Source: Streptomyces violaceoruber | Lineage (GTDB): Bacteria; Actinomycetota; Actinomycetes; Streptomycetales; Streptomycetaceae | Direction: 5' to 3' | NCBI GenBank assembly: GCA_000720805.1 | Contig: JODI01000004.1 | Span: 186,001-250,000, forward strand | DNA length: 64,000 nucleotides | Shown: positions 21,436 to 31,723 of the stretch, piece after piece | Numbering within the stretch: the stretch's first letter is position 1 | Layout of the letters: every line of letters starts with the position of its first letter | Notes under the pieces: model-generated | Database searches by the model: none | Told to the model about the DNA's origin: nothing | What the model saw: only the letters and a program-made list of their open reading frames with translations | Translations under genes and position numbers: made by a program

Positions 21436-21472
21436 TTGATCACCCTCATGGCTTAATGCATATGATTGGCAA
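21436..21472 (+). promoter_or_regulatory. Promoter of a probably leaderless GNAT operon, with an overlapping Zur-like box
   Basis: TATGAT at 21461-21466 is a near-perfect -10 hexamer, placed so that transcription would begin at or beside the GTG start at 21473. TTGATC at 21436-21441 could be the -35 (19-bp spacer). No Shine-Dalgarno sequence is visible, consistent with a leaderless mRNA. The 15-mer TGCATATGATTGGCA (21457-21471), overlapping the -10, matches the Zur palindrome at 11 of 15 positions. Confidence 0.5.
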
Positions 21473-22009
21473 GTGCGTGAATACAGCATCAGGACGGCAG
21501 GCCCCCACGACCTCGAAGGTGCGCGAGCGGTGATGCTCGACACCGTCTACCGCGACTTCGGCACCGGCTACGTGCCCCGCTGGCACGCCGACATCATCGA
21601 TCCGGCCGCCGCCTACCTCGCCCCGGCCCGCCACACCCTCCTCATCGCCCTCGGTCCGGACGACCGGACCGTCGTGGCCACCGCAGCCCTCGACTCCCGC
21701 GGCCCTGTCCACCCGCCGAATCCGCTCGCCGTGGCCGAGCGCTTCCCCTCCGGCGAGACCGCCCAGCTGCGCCGGGTGTACGTCCGCCCCGAGCACCGCA
21801 GGCGCGGGCTCGCCCGGCGGCTGGTCGGCGAGCTGCTCGCCTTCGCGGACGCGGACGACGGCTACCGGTCCGTCTATCTGCACACCGACCCGGCCGTACC
21901 GGGCGCCGAGGCCTTCTGGCGGTCCCTCGGCAAGGTCGTGCACGACGAGCGCGGGGAACCCGGCGGCGACAACAGGACCGTCCACTTCGAGATACCGATC
22001 GGACGGTGA
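21473..22009 (+). CDS. GNAT-family N-acetyltransferase
   Basis: A 178-residue GNAT protein. The acetyl-CoA-binding motif A is RRVYVRPEHRRRGLARRLVGELL (residues about 101-123), preceded by the beta-strand VVATAALDSRG. The substrate is unknown. It is the first gene of a five-gene operon and overlaps the lipoprotein gene by GTGA. The GTG start appears leaderless. Linkage to a peptide/opine-type importer and an MFS carrier suggests that it modifies the transported compound; this is inferred. Confidence 0.8.
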   Translation: MREYSIRTAGPHDLEGARAVMLDTVYRDFGTGYVPRWHADIIDPAAAYLAPARHTLLIALGPDDRTVVATAALDSRGPVHPPNPLAVAERFPSGETAQLRRVYVRPEHRRRGLARRLVGELLAFADADDGYRSVYLHTDPAVPGAEAFWRSLGKVVHDERGEPGGDNRTVHFEIPIGR

Positions 22010-23508
22010 CCGACCCCATGCGACGCCGTCGCCTCCTCGGATCCCTGCTCCTCGCCCCGCTGCTCACCGCCTGTTTCGCCTCCCAAGGCGGCGACGAGGA
22101 CTCCTCCGGTGACGCCGACTCCGGCTCCCGGCTGCGGGTCGCCCTCGCCTTCCCGCCCGCCGAGAACCTCTCGCCGTACGGCGCCGACGCCACCATCCTC
22201 AGCCGCCTCGGTGTCACCGAGGGCCTGACCGCGCTGGACGCCAACGGCGCCGCCACCCCGGCGCTCGCCCGGTCCTGGCGCCGCGAGAACGACCGCACCT
22301 GGCTGTTCACCCTGCGCGAGGCCACCTTCCAGGACGGCTCCGACGTCACCCCCGCCGCGGTCGCCGCCGCCCTCACCCACGCCACCGAGGCCAGGCCCGC
22401 GCCCGCCGCCCTGTCCGGCGTCACGCTCAGCGCCGAGGCCGACGGCGGCACCGGCGTACGGGTCACCACCGGCGCCCCCGACCCCGTACTGCCCCTGCGC
22501 CTGTCCAGCCCGAGCCTCGCCGTCCTGTCCGCCAAGGCCTACGCCAATAAGGACCGCGTCGACCCGGCCGGCACCGCCACCGGCCCCTTCGAACTGACGA
22601 AGACCGTCGGATCCACGTCCGCCGCGCTGGACCGCTACGACGGCTACTGGGGCGGTCGCGCCCAGGCCTCCGGCGTCGACGTGCGCTTCATCGCAGACGG
22701 CACCGCCCGCGCGAGTGCCCTGCGCACCGGCGAGACCGACATCGCCGAAGCCGTACCCGTCGCGCAGGCCGCCACCCTCGACGAGAACACCCGCAAGGAG
22801 ACAGTCACCACCCGCACCACGAGCCTGCTGCTCAACGCCGCGTCGGGCCCGTTCGAGGACCCGGCGCTGCGCGCCGCCGCCCGCCGGGCCGTCGACTCCT
22901 CCGCCCTCGCCCAGGGCGTCTACGAGGGACACGCCGACCCCGGTGCCGGCGTCTACGGGCCCGCCGTCACCTGGGCCGAGGGCAAGCGGCAGCAGCCGCG
23001 AAGGGCGAAGGCCGGCGACCCCGACGGTGCGCGGATCACCCTCGCCACCTACGACAACCGGCCCGAACTCCCGGAAGCGGCCCAGGTGTTGAAGCAGCAG
23101 CTGGAGAAGGCCGGATTCAGGGTCACGCTGGAGGTGCGCGAGTACTCGCGGCTGGAGAGCGACGCGCTCAAGGGGAGGTTCGACGCCGTCGTCCTCGCCC
23201 GCAACACCCTCGTCGACACCGGCGACCCCCTCGCGGTCCTCGCCGGCGACTACACCTGCGACGGCGGCTTCAACATCGCCCAGCTCTGCGACCAGAACGT
23301 CGACCGGGCCGTCAGGAAGGCCGAGACCATCGCCGCCACCGGGGAGCGGCAGGACGCGGCCCTGGCCGCCGAGGCCGCCATCCTCGGCACCGACGCCGTC
23401 GTCCCGCTGGTCCACCAGCGCGTCATCACCGGAGTCGGAACCTCGGTCAGCGGCGTGCTCCTCGACCCGTACGAGCGCACCCTCGTCGGCGCCGGCACCC
23501 GGCGCTGA
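22006..23508 (+). CDS. Family 5 ABC transporter substrate-binding lipoprotein
   Basis: A 500-residue extracellular solute-binding protein of the peptide/nickel/opine class (SBP family 5). The signal peptide MRRRRLLGSLLLAPLLTAC has a lipobox with Cys23. The family core is visible as LTHATEARPAP, ATGPFELTK and YDGYWGG. GTG 22006 overlaps the previous stop; ATG 22018 (MRRRR) is also plausible. Family members bind oligopeptides, nickel-histidine or opine-type metallophores. With the fused permease next to it, it forms the external part of an importer. Confidence 0.85.
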   Translation: MTDPMRRRRLLGSLLLAPLLTACFASQGGDEDSSGDADSGSRLRVALAFPPAENLSPYGADATILSRLGVTEGLTALDANGAATPALARSWRRENDRTWLFTLREATFQDGSDVTPAAVAAALTHATEARPAPAALSGVTLSAEADGGTGVRVTTGAPDPVLPLRLSSPSLAVLSAKAYANKDRVDPAGTATGPFELTKTVGSTSAALDRYDGYWGGRAQASGVDVRFIADGTARASALRTGETDIAEAVPVAQAATLDENTRKETVTTRTTSLLLNAASGPFEDPALRAAARRAVDSSALAQGVYEGHADPGAGVYGPAVTWAEGKRQQPRRAKAGDPDGARITLATYDNRPELPEAAQVLKQQLEKAGFRVTLEVREYSRLESDALKGRFDAVVLARNTLVDTGDPLAVLAGDYTCDGGFNIAQLCDQNVDRAVRKAETIAATGERQDAALAAEAAILGTDAVVPLVHQRVITGVGTSVSGVLLDPYERTLVGAGTRR

Positions 23509-23511
23509 CCC

Positions 23512-25317
23512 GTGGGACGACACGTGAGCGCCCTGGTGTGGCGTGCCGTGCTCGCGGCGGCCCTGGTGTGCGGCATCGGCCTGCTGCCCTGGCTGACCCG
23601 GACCGACCCGGCGCTGACCGTCCTCAAGGCCCGCTCGGCCGACCGCGACCCCAGCCCCGCGGTGCTGGCCGGCATACGCGCCGGACTCGGACTGGAAAAG
23701 GGCCCGTTCGCGCTGCTCGGGCAGTGGCTCGGCGGCCTGTGGCGCGGGGACGCCGGACGATCGTGGCTCTCCGGCGACGAGGTCGCCCCCGCTGTGCTGC
23801 ACGCCCTCGGCGTGTCCCTGCTGCTGATGGCGGTGGCCCTCGCGGTCGCCGCCGTCACCGCCGCACTGGTCTGCGCCCGCACCCTGTGGCTCGGCGCGCA
23901 CCGGCGCCTCGACGGCCGTCGCGCGGGCGGCGGCGGTTCGGCGGTGCTCGCCGCGCTGCCCGAGTTCCTCACCGCGTCCGTCCTCGCCACCGTCGTCGGC
24001 GTGCAGTGGGGCTGGCTGCCCGCCCTCGGCTGGTACGGGCCCCAGTGGACCGTGCTGCCCGCGCTCGCCCTCGGTCTGCCCGCCGGCGCCGTCATCGGGC
24101 GGCTCCTCGACGATCTGCTGCCCGGCGCCTTCGCCGAACCCTGGGCCCTGGCCGCCGCCGCCCGCGGGCTGCCCGGCCGGCGCATCTCCCGCCAGGCCGT
24201 ACGCCGCTGCCTGCCCGGACTCCTCCCCAACCTCGGCCTGTTCGTGGTCGGCCTGACCGGCGGGGCCGTCGCGGTGGAGCAGATCTTCGACATTCCCGGC
24301 CTCGGCCGCACCACCCTCCAGGCCGCCCTCGCCCAGGACCTGCCCGTGCTCCAGGCCGGCACGCTGGCCCTGGTCCTGCTGGCCGCGGTCACCGCCGCCC
24401 TCGCCGCCCTCGCGACGCGGTGGCTCGTCGGCCCGGCCCTGCGCGACGGCGCGCTGCCCTCCCTCCACCGGCCCGCACCACCGGCCCGCAGGATCCTGCC
24501 TCTCGTCCAGGGCGGACTGCTGATGGCCGTCGTCGCGCTCGGCCTGCCCCGCGACCCGCTCGCCCTCGACACCGGCGAACGCCTCCGATCCCCTTCCCGA
24601 GCCCACCCCTTCGGCACCGACGCGCTGGGCCGGGACGTGCTCGCACGGGTCGCCCACGGCGCCCTCGACACCCTGCTGCTCGCCCTCGCGATCGGAGCCG
24701 CCACCCTGCTCACCGGTGTCCTGCTCGGACTGCTGCCCCGCCTGTCGGGACCCCTCGTCGACACGGTCAACGCCGTACCGCCCGTCCTCCTCGCCCTCCT
24801 CGTCACCGCCGTCGCCGGCAGCGGACCCGCCACGCCCGCGCTCGCCGTGGGCGCCGTCGCCTGGGCACCCCTGGCCGCCCACACCTCCGCGCTGCTGCGC
24901 CAGGAGCGCGCCGCCCTCCACGTGACGGCCACCCGGGGCCTCGGCGCGGACCGCTGGTACCTGCTGCGCCACGACCTGCTGCCCGCCGTCCTGCCGCCCG
25001 TCGTCCGGCACGCCCTGCTGCGCCTGCCCGGCATCGCGCTCGCCCTGGCCTCGCTCGCCTTCCTCGGCCTCGGCGCGCAGCCGCCCTCCCCGGAGTGGGG
25101 CCTGCTCCTCACCGAGAACCAGCCCTACGCCGAACGCGCACCCTGGGCCGTCCTCGCCCCCGCAGCCGTCCTCGCCCTGCTCGGGGCGCTCGCGGTGAGC
25201 GCGGCGGGTGGGGTGGCCGGGGGACGGCGGCGACGCGGGCGCACGGGGCCTCGTACGACCGCGGCCGCCGCCACCGAAGAACCCGCGGCTGCAAGGGAGT
25301 TGGTGGGAACGGGATGA
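23512..25317 (+). CDS. Fused ABC transporter permease (DppB-DppC type)
   Basis: A 601-residue membrane protein that joins two peptide-type permeases. The first half (residues about 1-320) carries the ATPase-coupling loop AAAARGLPGRRISRQAVRRC and ends with VEQIFDIPGLGRTTLQ. The second half carries TATRGLGADRWYLLRHDLLP and ALASLAFLGLGAQPPSPEWG. Both are the expected EAA-type loops of DppB and DppC. GTG 23524 is an alternative start. The C-terminal tail is basic and alanine-rich. Oddly, no ABC ATPase gene follows: the next gene, overlapping by ATGA, is an MFS transporter. The importer must borrow ATPases from elsewhere or has lost them. Confidence 0.85.
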   Translation: MGRHVSALVWRAVLAAALVCGIGLLPWLTRTDPALTVLKARSADRDPSPAVLAGIRAGLGLEKGPFALLGQWLGGLWRGDAGRSWLSGDEVAPAVLHALGVSLLLMAVALAVAAVTAALVCARTLWLGAHRRLDGRRAGGGGSAVLAALPEFLTASVLATVVGVQWGWLPALGWYGPQWTVLPALALGLPAGAVIGRLLDDLLPGAFAEPWALAAAARGLPGRRISRQAVRRCLPGLLPNLGLFVVGLTGGAVAVEQIFDIPGLGRTTLQAALAQDLPVLQAGTLALVLLAAVTAALAALATRWLVGPALRDGALPSLHRPAPPARRILPLVQGGLLMAVVALGLPRDPLALDTGERLRSPSRAHPFGTDALGRDVLARVAHGALDTLLLALAIGAATLLTGVLLGLLPRLSGPLVDTVNAVPPVLLALLVTAVAGSGPATPALAVGAVAWAPLAAHTSALLRQERAALHVTATRGLGADRWYLLRHDLLPAVLPPVVRHALLRLPGIALALASLAFLGLGAQPPSPEWGLLLTENQPYAERAPWAVLAPAAVLALLGALAVSAAGGVAGGRRRRGRTGPRTTAAAATEEPAAARELVGTG

Positions 25318-26540
25318 CCGCGCTGTGGACCGGGTTGCGTGAGCCGGCCAGGCGGCGGGCACGCCTCTCGCCCCTGCTGCGGCTGCTGATCCTCACGCAA
25401 CTCGCCTTCAACATCGGCTTCTTCGCCGTGCTGCCCTTCCTGTCCGATCATCTGGGGCGGGCCGTGGGCATGGCGGGCTGGCTGGTCGGGCTGGTGCTGG
25501 GGCTGCGGACGTTCAGCCAGCAAGGGCTGTTCGTGGTGGGCGGGGCGCTCGCCGACCGGTACGGGATCCGGCCGGTCGTCCTCGCCGGCTGTGTGCTCAG
25601 GATCGCCGGGTTCGGCTGGCTGGGGTTCGCCGCGCAGACCTGGACGGTCATCGGTGCCGTGCTGCTGATCGGGTTCGCGGCCGCGCTGTTCTCACCGGCC
25701 GTCGAGTCCGAGGTCGCCCGGCAGGCGGTGGCCCACGAAGAAGCGGGTGGCGGGCCACGTACCCGGGTCCTCGCGCTGTTCACGGTCGCCGGACAGGCCG
25801 GGGCGTTCGTCGGACCCCTGCTCGGCGCGCTGCTGCTGTCCGTCGACTTCCGCACGGTGTGCCTCGCCGGAGCCGGGATCTTCGTCCTCGTCCTTGCCGG
25901 GCACACCTGGCTGCTGCCGCAGCACATTCCCGGGCGGACCCGCGTCCATGTCCGGGGCGGCCTGGGGCTGGTGCTGCGCAACCGGCGCTTCCTGGCGCTG
26001 TGCTGCGGATACGGCGCCTGTCTGCTCGCCTACAACCAGCTCTACCTCGCCCTGCCCGCCGAGGTGGAGCGCGCGGCCGGCTCACAGGCGCCGCTGGCCT
26101 GGCTGTTCGCGCTGTCCTCGCTGCTGGTGGTGACCGCCCAGCTGCCGGTCACCCGCTGGGCGGGGACACGGTTCACGCTGCGCCGGTCCATGGTGGCCGG
26201 TCTGCTGCTGGTGGCCGCCGCGTTCGCCGTCGTGGCGGCGGCCCGGCCCGCCGACTGGACCGGTACGGCGGGGCTGCTGCCCGCGGCGGGCTTCGTCGTA
26301 CTGCTCACCCTCGGCCAGATGCTCATCGCCCCCGTCGCCCGCGCCTGGGTCCCCGACCTCGCCGAGGACGGCCGGCTCGGCCTCTACACGGGGGCTTTGT
26401 CCTCGGTCTCCGGTCTGATCGTCCTGGCCGGCAGTTCGGCGACCGGACTGCTGCTCGACAGCGGGCTGCCCGCGGCGGTGCCGTGGCTGGTGCTGGCGGC
26501 CGTACCGGCTGCGGCGATCGGACTGCTGCCGCGGCGGTAG
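25314..26540 (+). CDS. MFS transporter
   Basis: A 408-residue, 12-TM major facilitator of the drug/metabolite efflux type. It starts with LTQLAFNIGFFAVLPFLSDHL, with the A-motif region GGALADRYGIRPVVLAG between TM2 and TM3. The start overlaps the permease stop (ATGA). In opine-metallophore (Cnt-like) loci an MFS exporter accompanies a family 5 ABC importer. The arrangement here is similar, but no opine synthase is present in the window. Confidence 0.8.
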   Translation: MTALWTGLREPARRRARLSPLLRLLILTQLAFNIGFFAVLPFLSDHLGRAVGMAGWLVGLVLGLRTFSQQGLFVVGGALADRYGIRPVVLAGCVLRIAGFGWLGFAAQTWTVIGAVLLIGFAAALFSPAVESEVARQAVAHEEAGGGPRTRVLALFTVAGQAGAFVGPLLGALLLSVDFRTVCLAGAGIFVLVLAGHTWLLPQHIPGRTRVHVRGGLGLVLRNRRFLALCCGYGACLLAYNQLYLALPAEVERAAGSQAPLAWLFALSSLLVVTAQLPVTRWAGTRFTLRRSMVAGLLLVAAAFAVVAAARPADWTGTAGLLPAAGFVVLLTLGQMLIAPVARAWVPDLAEDGRLGLYTGALSSVSGLIVLAGSSATGLLLDSGLPAAVPWLVLAAVPAAAIGLLPRR

Positions 26541-26550
26541 GGTCCACGGC

Positions 26551-26997
26551 ATGGAGACCCAGGACGTCCGGGTGGAGATCGCCCGGGAAGCGGACCAGGA
26601 GCTGGTCGACGCCTTCCGCCGGATGCTGCCGCAGCTGTCCTCGGCGGCCACGCCCCTCGATCTCGCCGCGCTCGGCCGGATCCTGGGATGCGAGACCAAC
26701 ACCGTGCTGGTCGCCCGTTCGGCCGACGTGATCGTGGGCACCCTGACGCTGGTGCTGTATCCGGTGCCGAGCGGGCTGCGGGCCCGTGTCGAGGACGTCG
26801 TCGTCGATCACGCGGCGCGCGGCCACGGAGTCGCCGGGATGCTCACCCGGGAGGCCCTGCGGCTGGCCCGGGAGGCGGGCGCCAGGACCGTCGACCTCAC
26901 CTCACGCCCGGAGCGGGCGGCGGCGAACCGGCTGTACGAGCGGCTCGGCTTCCGGCAGCGGGAGTCGACGGTGTATCGCGTGCCGCTGCACGGCTGA
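26551..26997 (+). CDS. GNAT-family N-acetyltransferase
   Basis: A 148-residue GNAT protein with motif A as VEDVVVDHAARGHGVAGMLTREAL and the C-terminal RAAANRLYERLGFRQRESTVYR typical of the family. It is 10 bp after the MFS gene and ends the operon. It is unrelated in detail to the GNAT that begins the operon. The substrate is unknown. Confidence 0.8.
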   Translation: METQDVRVEIAREADQELVDAFRRMLPQLSSAATPLDLAALGRILGCETNTVLVARSADVIVGTLTLVLYPVPSGLRARVEDVVVDHAARGHGVAGMLTREALRLAREAGARTVDLTSRPERAAANRLYERLGFRQRESTVYRVPLHG

Positions 26998-27078
26998 CGA
27001 CACGGCGGGCGATGGCCCGGCGGACGCGGGCGGTAGCGGGCAGGTGCGAACGGTGAAGGCAGTGGGTGACGCGGCGTC

Positions 27079-27948
27079 TCAGGACGCCACCGGCTCCCAC
27101 TCGCGCTCGGACACCACCGGCTCCCGCTCCCACTCGGACGAGACCGGCTCCCGGTCCTGCTCCCATTCGGACGCCACCGGTTCCACCTGTCGCGCCGGCA
27201 CCAGCTCCAGCATCTCCGCCACCACCGCCTGCTCGGCCCGGTGCGTCTTCCACAGCCACAGGATGTCCCGGCCGAACGACCAGACCAGCAGGGCGAGGGC
27301 CAGGGCGACGACGGCGAAGGTCGCCGGGCGGGGCAGAAGGCCGGACGCGGCCAGCAGGAGCAGGACCCCCTGGAGCGCGGCGACCGTCTTGCGGGCCGTG
27401 CTCGGCGGGAGCGGGGCGTTGAGCCAGGGCAGGGCGCGGGCCGCGGCGACGAAGACGTAGCGCATCGCGCCGATCAGCAGGACCCACGGGCCCAGGGACA
27501 TCGACACGTACACGCTCAGAACCAGGATCAGGAACGCGTCGACCTCCATGTCGAAGCGGGCGCCCAGCGGGGTCGAGGTGCCCGTCGCGCGGGCGACCTT
27601 GCCGTCGACCCCGTCGAGGATCAGCGCCACCGCCGTCAGACCGACGAACAGTGTCACCGGCGGGGAGCTCTCGAAGGAGTCCGCGACCAGGGCCGTCACC
27701 ACGCCGACCAGCGTCGCCCGGCCCAGGGTGACCCGGTTGGCCGGGCCGAAGGAGCGCGGCCGGGTGCGGTGCAGCGCCCGGGAGAGCACCGCCCACATGG
27801 CGACGGCGAAGACGAGGCCGGTGAGCCAGCCCGCCGGCCCCATGCCGATCGCCGTGCCGAGCAGGGCCAGCAGCAGGATCTGCAGGCCCGCTCCCACCGC
27901 GGTCTCCTGCTGGACCAGCCTTGCTTCATACGTGTTGTTCAGGGCCAC
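27079..27948 (-). CDS. CDP-alcohol phosphatidyltransferase-family membrane protein with acidic C-terminal repeats
   Basis: A 289-residue integral membrane protein. The CDP-alcohol phosphotransferase signature DGxxAR...GxxxDxxxD is intact in ILDGVDGKVARATG followed by GARFDMEVD. These enzymes move a phospho-alcohol from a CDP donor onto an alcohol acceptor in the membrane. The GTG start at 27948 (VALNNTYEARL) has GAGGAA 6 nt upstream. The last ~35 residues are imperfect repeats of SEWE and EPV units, encoded by repeated DNA at about 27085-27190. It is divergent from the dehydrogenase-PTPS operon with a 108-bp shared promoter, so it probably belongs to the same cluster. Confidence 0.8.
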   Translation of the reverse strand: MALNNTYEARLVQQETAVGAGLQILLLALLGTAIGMGPAGWLTGLVFAVAMWAVLSRALHRTRPRSFGPANRVTLGRATLVGVVTALVADSFESSPPVTLFVGLTAVALILDGVDGKVARATGTSTPLGARFDMEVDAFLILVLSVYVSMSLGPWVLLIGAMRYVFVAAARALPWLNAPLPPSTARKTVAALQGVLLLLAASGLLPRPATFAVVALALALLVWSFGRDILWLWKTHRAEQAVVAEMLELVPARQVEPVASEWEQDREPVSSEWEREPVVSEREWEPVAS

Positions 27949-28056
27949 CGCACATTCCTCCGGCCAGGTGACAGAGTCGATCAAGGACGCGTACTGTGCG
28001 CGACCTGTGCACACCTCGGTACGTGAACAGCTTCCCGATCGTTCAGGAGGACGCCG

Positions 28057-29046
28057 ATGAACCGCACCGCACGCGCGTTCTGGATCAGCTCCCCGGGTCA
28101 GGGCGAGATACGCGACCTGACCCTGCCCGCCCCCGCCGACGGGGAGGTCCTGGTCCGCTCTCTGTACTCCGGAGTCAGCAGGGGCACGGAAACCCTCGTA
28201 TTCCGGGGCGGGGTGCCGGAGAGTCAGTACGCGGCCATGCGGGCGCCCTTCCAGGAGGGGGACTTCCCAGGCCCGGTGAAGTACGGCTATCTCAACGTGG
28301 GAGTGGTGGAGGAGGGGCCGGAGCACCTCGTCGGGCGGACCGTGTTCTGCCTCTATCCGCACCAGACGCGGTACGTCGTCCCCGTGGACGCCGTGACGGT
28401 CGTACCGCCCGCCGTGCCCGCCGAACGGGCCGTCCTCGCCGGCACCGTCGAGACCGCCGTGAACGCCCTGTGGGACGCGGCGCCGCTGGTCGGCGACCGG
28501 ATCGCGGTGGTCGGCGGCGGGATGGTCGGCAGCTCGGTCGCCGCGCTGCTGGCCCGGTTCCCCGGGGTGCGGGTCCAGTTGGTCGACGCCGATCCGGCCC
28601 GCGCCAGGACCGCCGAGGCCCTCGGCATCGACTTCGCCACGCCCGAGGACGCGCTCGGCGACTGCGACCTCGTCGTCCACGCCAGCGCCTCCGAACAGGG
28701 CCTCGCCCGCAGCCTGGAGCTGCTGCGGGCCGAGGGCACCGTCCTCGAACTGAGCTGGTACGGCGACCGGCAGGTCTCCCTCCCGCTCGGCGAGGCCTTC
28801 CACTCCCGCCGCCTGGTCATCCGCAGCAGCCAGGTCGGCACCGTCTCCCCGCGCCGCTCGAACCGGACGTACGCCGACCGGCTCGCCCTCGCCCTCGACC
28901 TGCTCGCGGACGCCGCCCTCGACACCCTCGTCACCGGTGAGTCAGCTTTCGAGGAGTTGCCCGAGCTGCTGCCGCAACTCACCTCGGGGCGCATTCCTGC
29001 GCTCTGTCACCGCATCCGGTACCCGGATCCGGGCACGGGCGCCTGA
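28057..29046 (+). CDS. MDR-family dehydrogenase without the catalytic zinc cysteine
   Basis: A 329-residue medium-chain dehydrogenase. The Rossmann fold is [17 protein letters not shown] near residue 150. In place of the usual catalytic-zinc Cys motif it has [16 protein letters not shown], as in the BchC-like and related 'zinc-binding alcohol dehydrogenase' subgroup; it should lack the canonical catalytic zinc. It has a good CAGGAGG ribosome-binding site and opens a run of genes with PTPS, glycosyltransferase, methyltransferase and membrane protein downstream. It probably reduces or oxidises an intermediate of the cluster product, or a sugar, with NAD(P). Confidence 0.8.
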   Translation: MNRTARAFWISSPGQGEIRDLTLPAPADGEVLVRSLYSGVSRGTETLVFRGGVPESQYAAMRAPFQEGDFPGPVKYGYLNVGVVEEGPEHLVGRTVFCLYPHQTRYVVPVDAVTVVPPAVPAERAVLAGTVETAVNALWDAAPLVGDRIAVVGGGMVGSSVAALLARFPGVRVQLVDADPARARTAEALGIDFATPEDALGDCDLVVHASASEQGLARSLELLRAEGTVLELSWYGDRQVSLPLGEAFHSRRLVIRSSQVGTVSPRRSNRTYADRLALALDLLADAALDTLVTGESAFEELPELLPQLTSGRIPALCHRIRYPDPGTGA

Positions 29047-29073
29047 CCTGAGAAAAGAGTGAGAGTCGGCTGA

Positions 29074-30736
<1,663 letters not shown>

Positions 30737-30740
<4 letters not shown>

Positions 30741-31723
30741 CGGAGACGGCGATGACCAAGCAGGCGGGGATTCCCACACAGCCCGGGCCCAGGGAGGCCG
30801 AAGTGACCGAAGCGGTCATCGCCGGAGCCGGACCCACCCTGCGTCCCGGGGAGCGGCCCACCCTGCGACTGCGGGACGCCGGGACCGGATCCGACGAACC
30901 GCCGCGGTACGCGCCCGAGTGGCTGGAGCTGCGCGAGGGCGCCGACGCCGCCGCGCGGGCGCACGACCTGCTGGATCCGCTGCGGATCCGGCTCGCCAAC
31001 CTGCCGGGGAAGGCCGGGCTCGTCATCCACGACCTGGGCTGCGGCACGGGCTCCATGGGCCGCTGGCTGGCTCCCCGGCTGGACGGCTCCCAGCACTGGA
31101 TCCTGCACGACCGCGATCCCTACCTCCTGCACTTCGCCGCCGTCGCCTCCCCGCGTTCCGCCGCCGACGGCAGCCGGGTCACCGTCGAGACCCGGCGCGG
31201 CGACGTCGGCCGGCTCACCCGGGACGTCCTCGCCGGAGCGTCTCTGGTCACCGCCTCCGCCCTGCTCGACGTCCTCACCCGCGAGGAGATCGACACCTTC
31301 GCGGACGCCTGCACCGGGGCCGGCTGCCCGGCCCTGCTGACCCTCTCGGTCGCCGGCCGCGTCGACCTCACCCCGTCCGACCCGATGGACGCGGAGATCA
31401 CCGAGGCGTTCAACGCCCACCAGCGCCGCGACGGCCTGCTCGGGCCGGACGCGATCAACGCGGCCTGCGAGGCCTTCTCCGACCGCGGCGCCACGGTACG
31501 GCTGCACCCGAGTCCCTGGCGGCTCGGCCCCGCCGAGTCCGCGCTGACGGCGCAGTGGCTGCGCGGCTGGGTCGGCGCGGCCGTCGAGGAACGCCCGGAC
31601 CTGGCCCCCCGCGCGGAACGCTACCTCCGTGAGCGCCTCGAGGCCTGCGCGGCCGGCGAGCTGCGCGTCGTCGTCCACCACAGCGACCTGTTGGCCCTGT
31701 CCCGCCCGACCGGCGGAGCGTGA
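30737..31723 (+). CDS. SAM-dependent methyltransferase
   Basis: A 328-residue class I methyltransferase. Motif I is VIHDLGCGTGSMGRWLAPRL near residue 98, followed by WILHDRDPYLL (acidic loop) and SLVTASALLDVLTREEI. A Pro-rich N-terminal extension of about 70 residues precedes the fold. The start overlaps the glycosyltransferase stop (ATGA), so the two are translationally coupled. The substrate is unknown, presumably the product of the PTPS-glycosyltransferase pathway. Confidence 0.85.

Noticed and set aside
21874..25362. Very long open frame (1162 codons) on the minus strand opposite the ABC operon
   Set aside because: It is the antisense shadow of high-GC genes: low-complexity Gly/Glu/Gln composition, no fold, and the opposite strand encodes clear lipoprotein and permease families.
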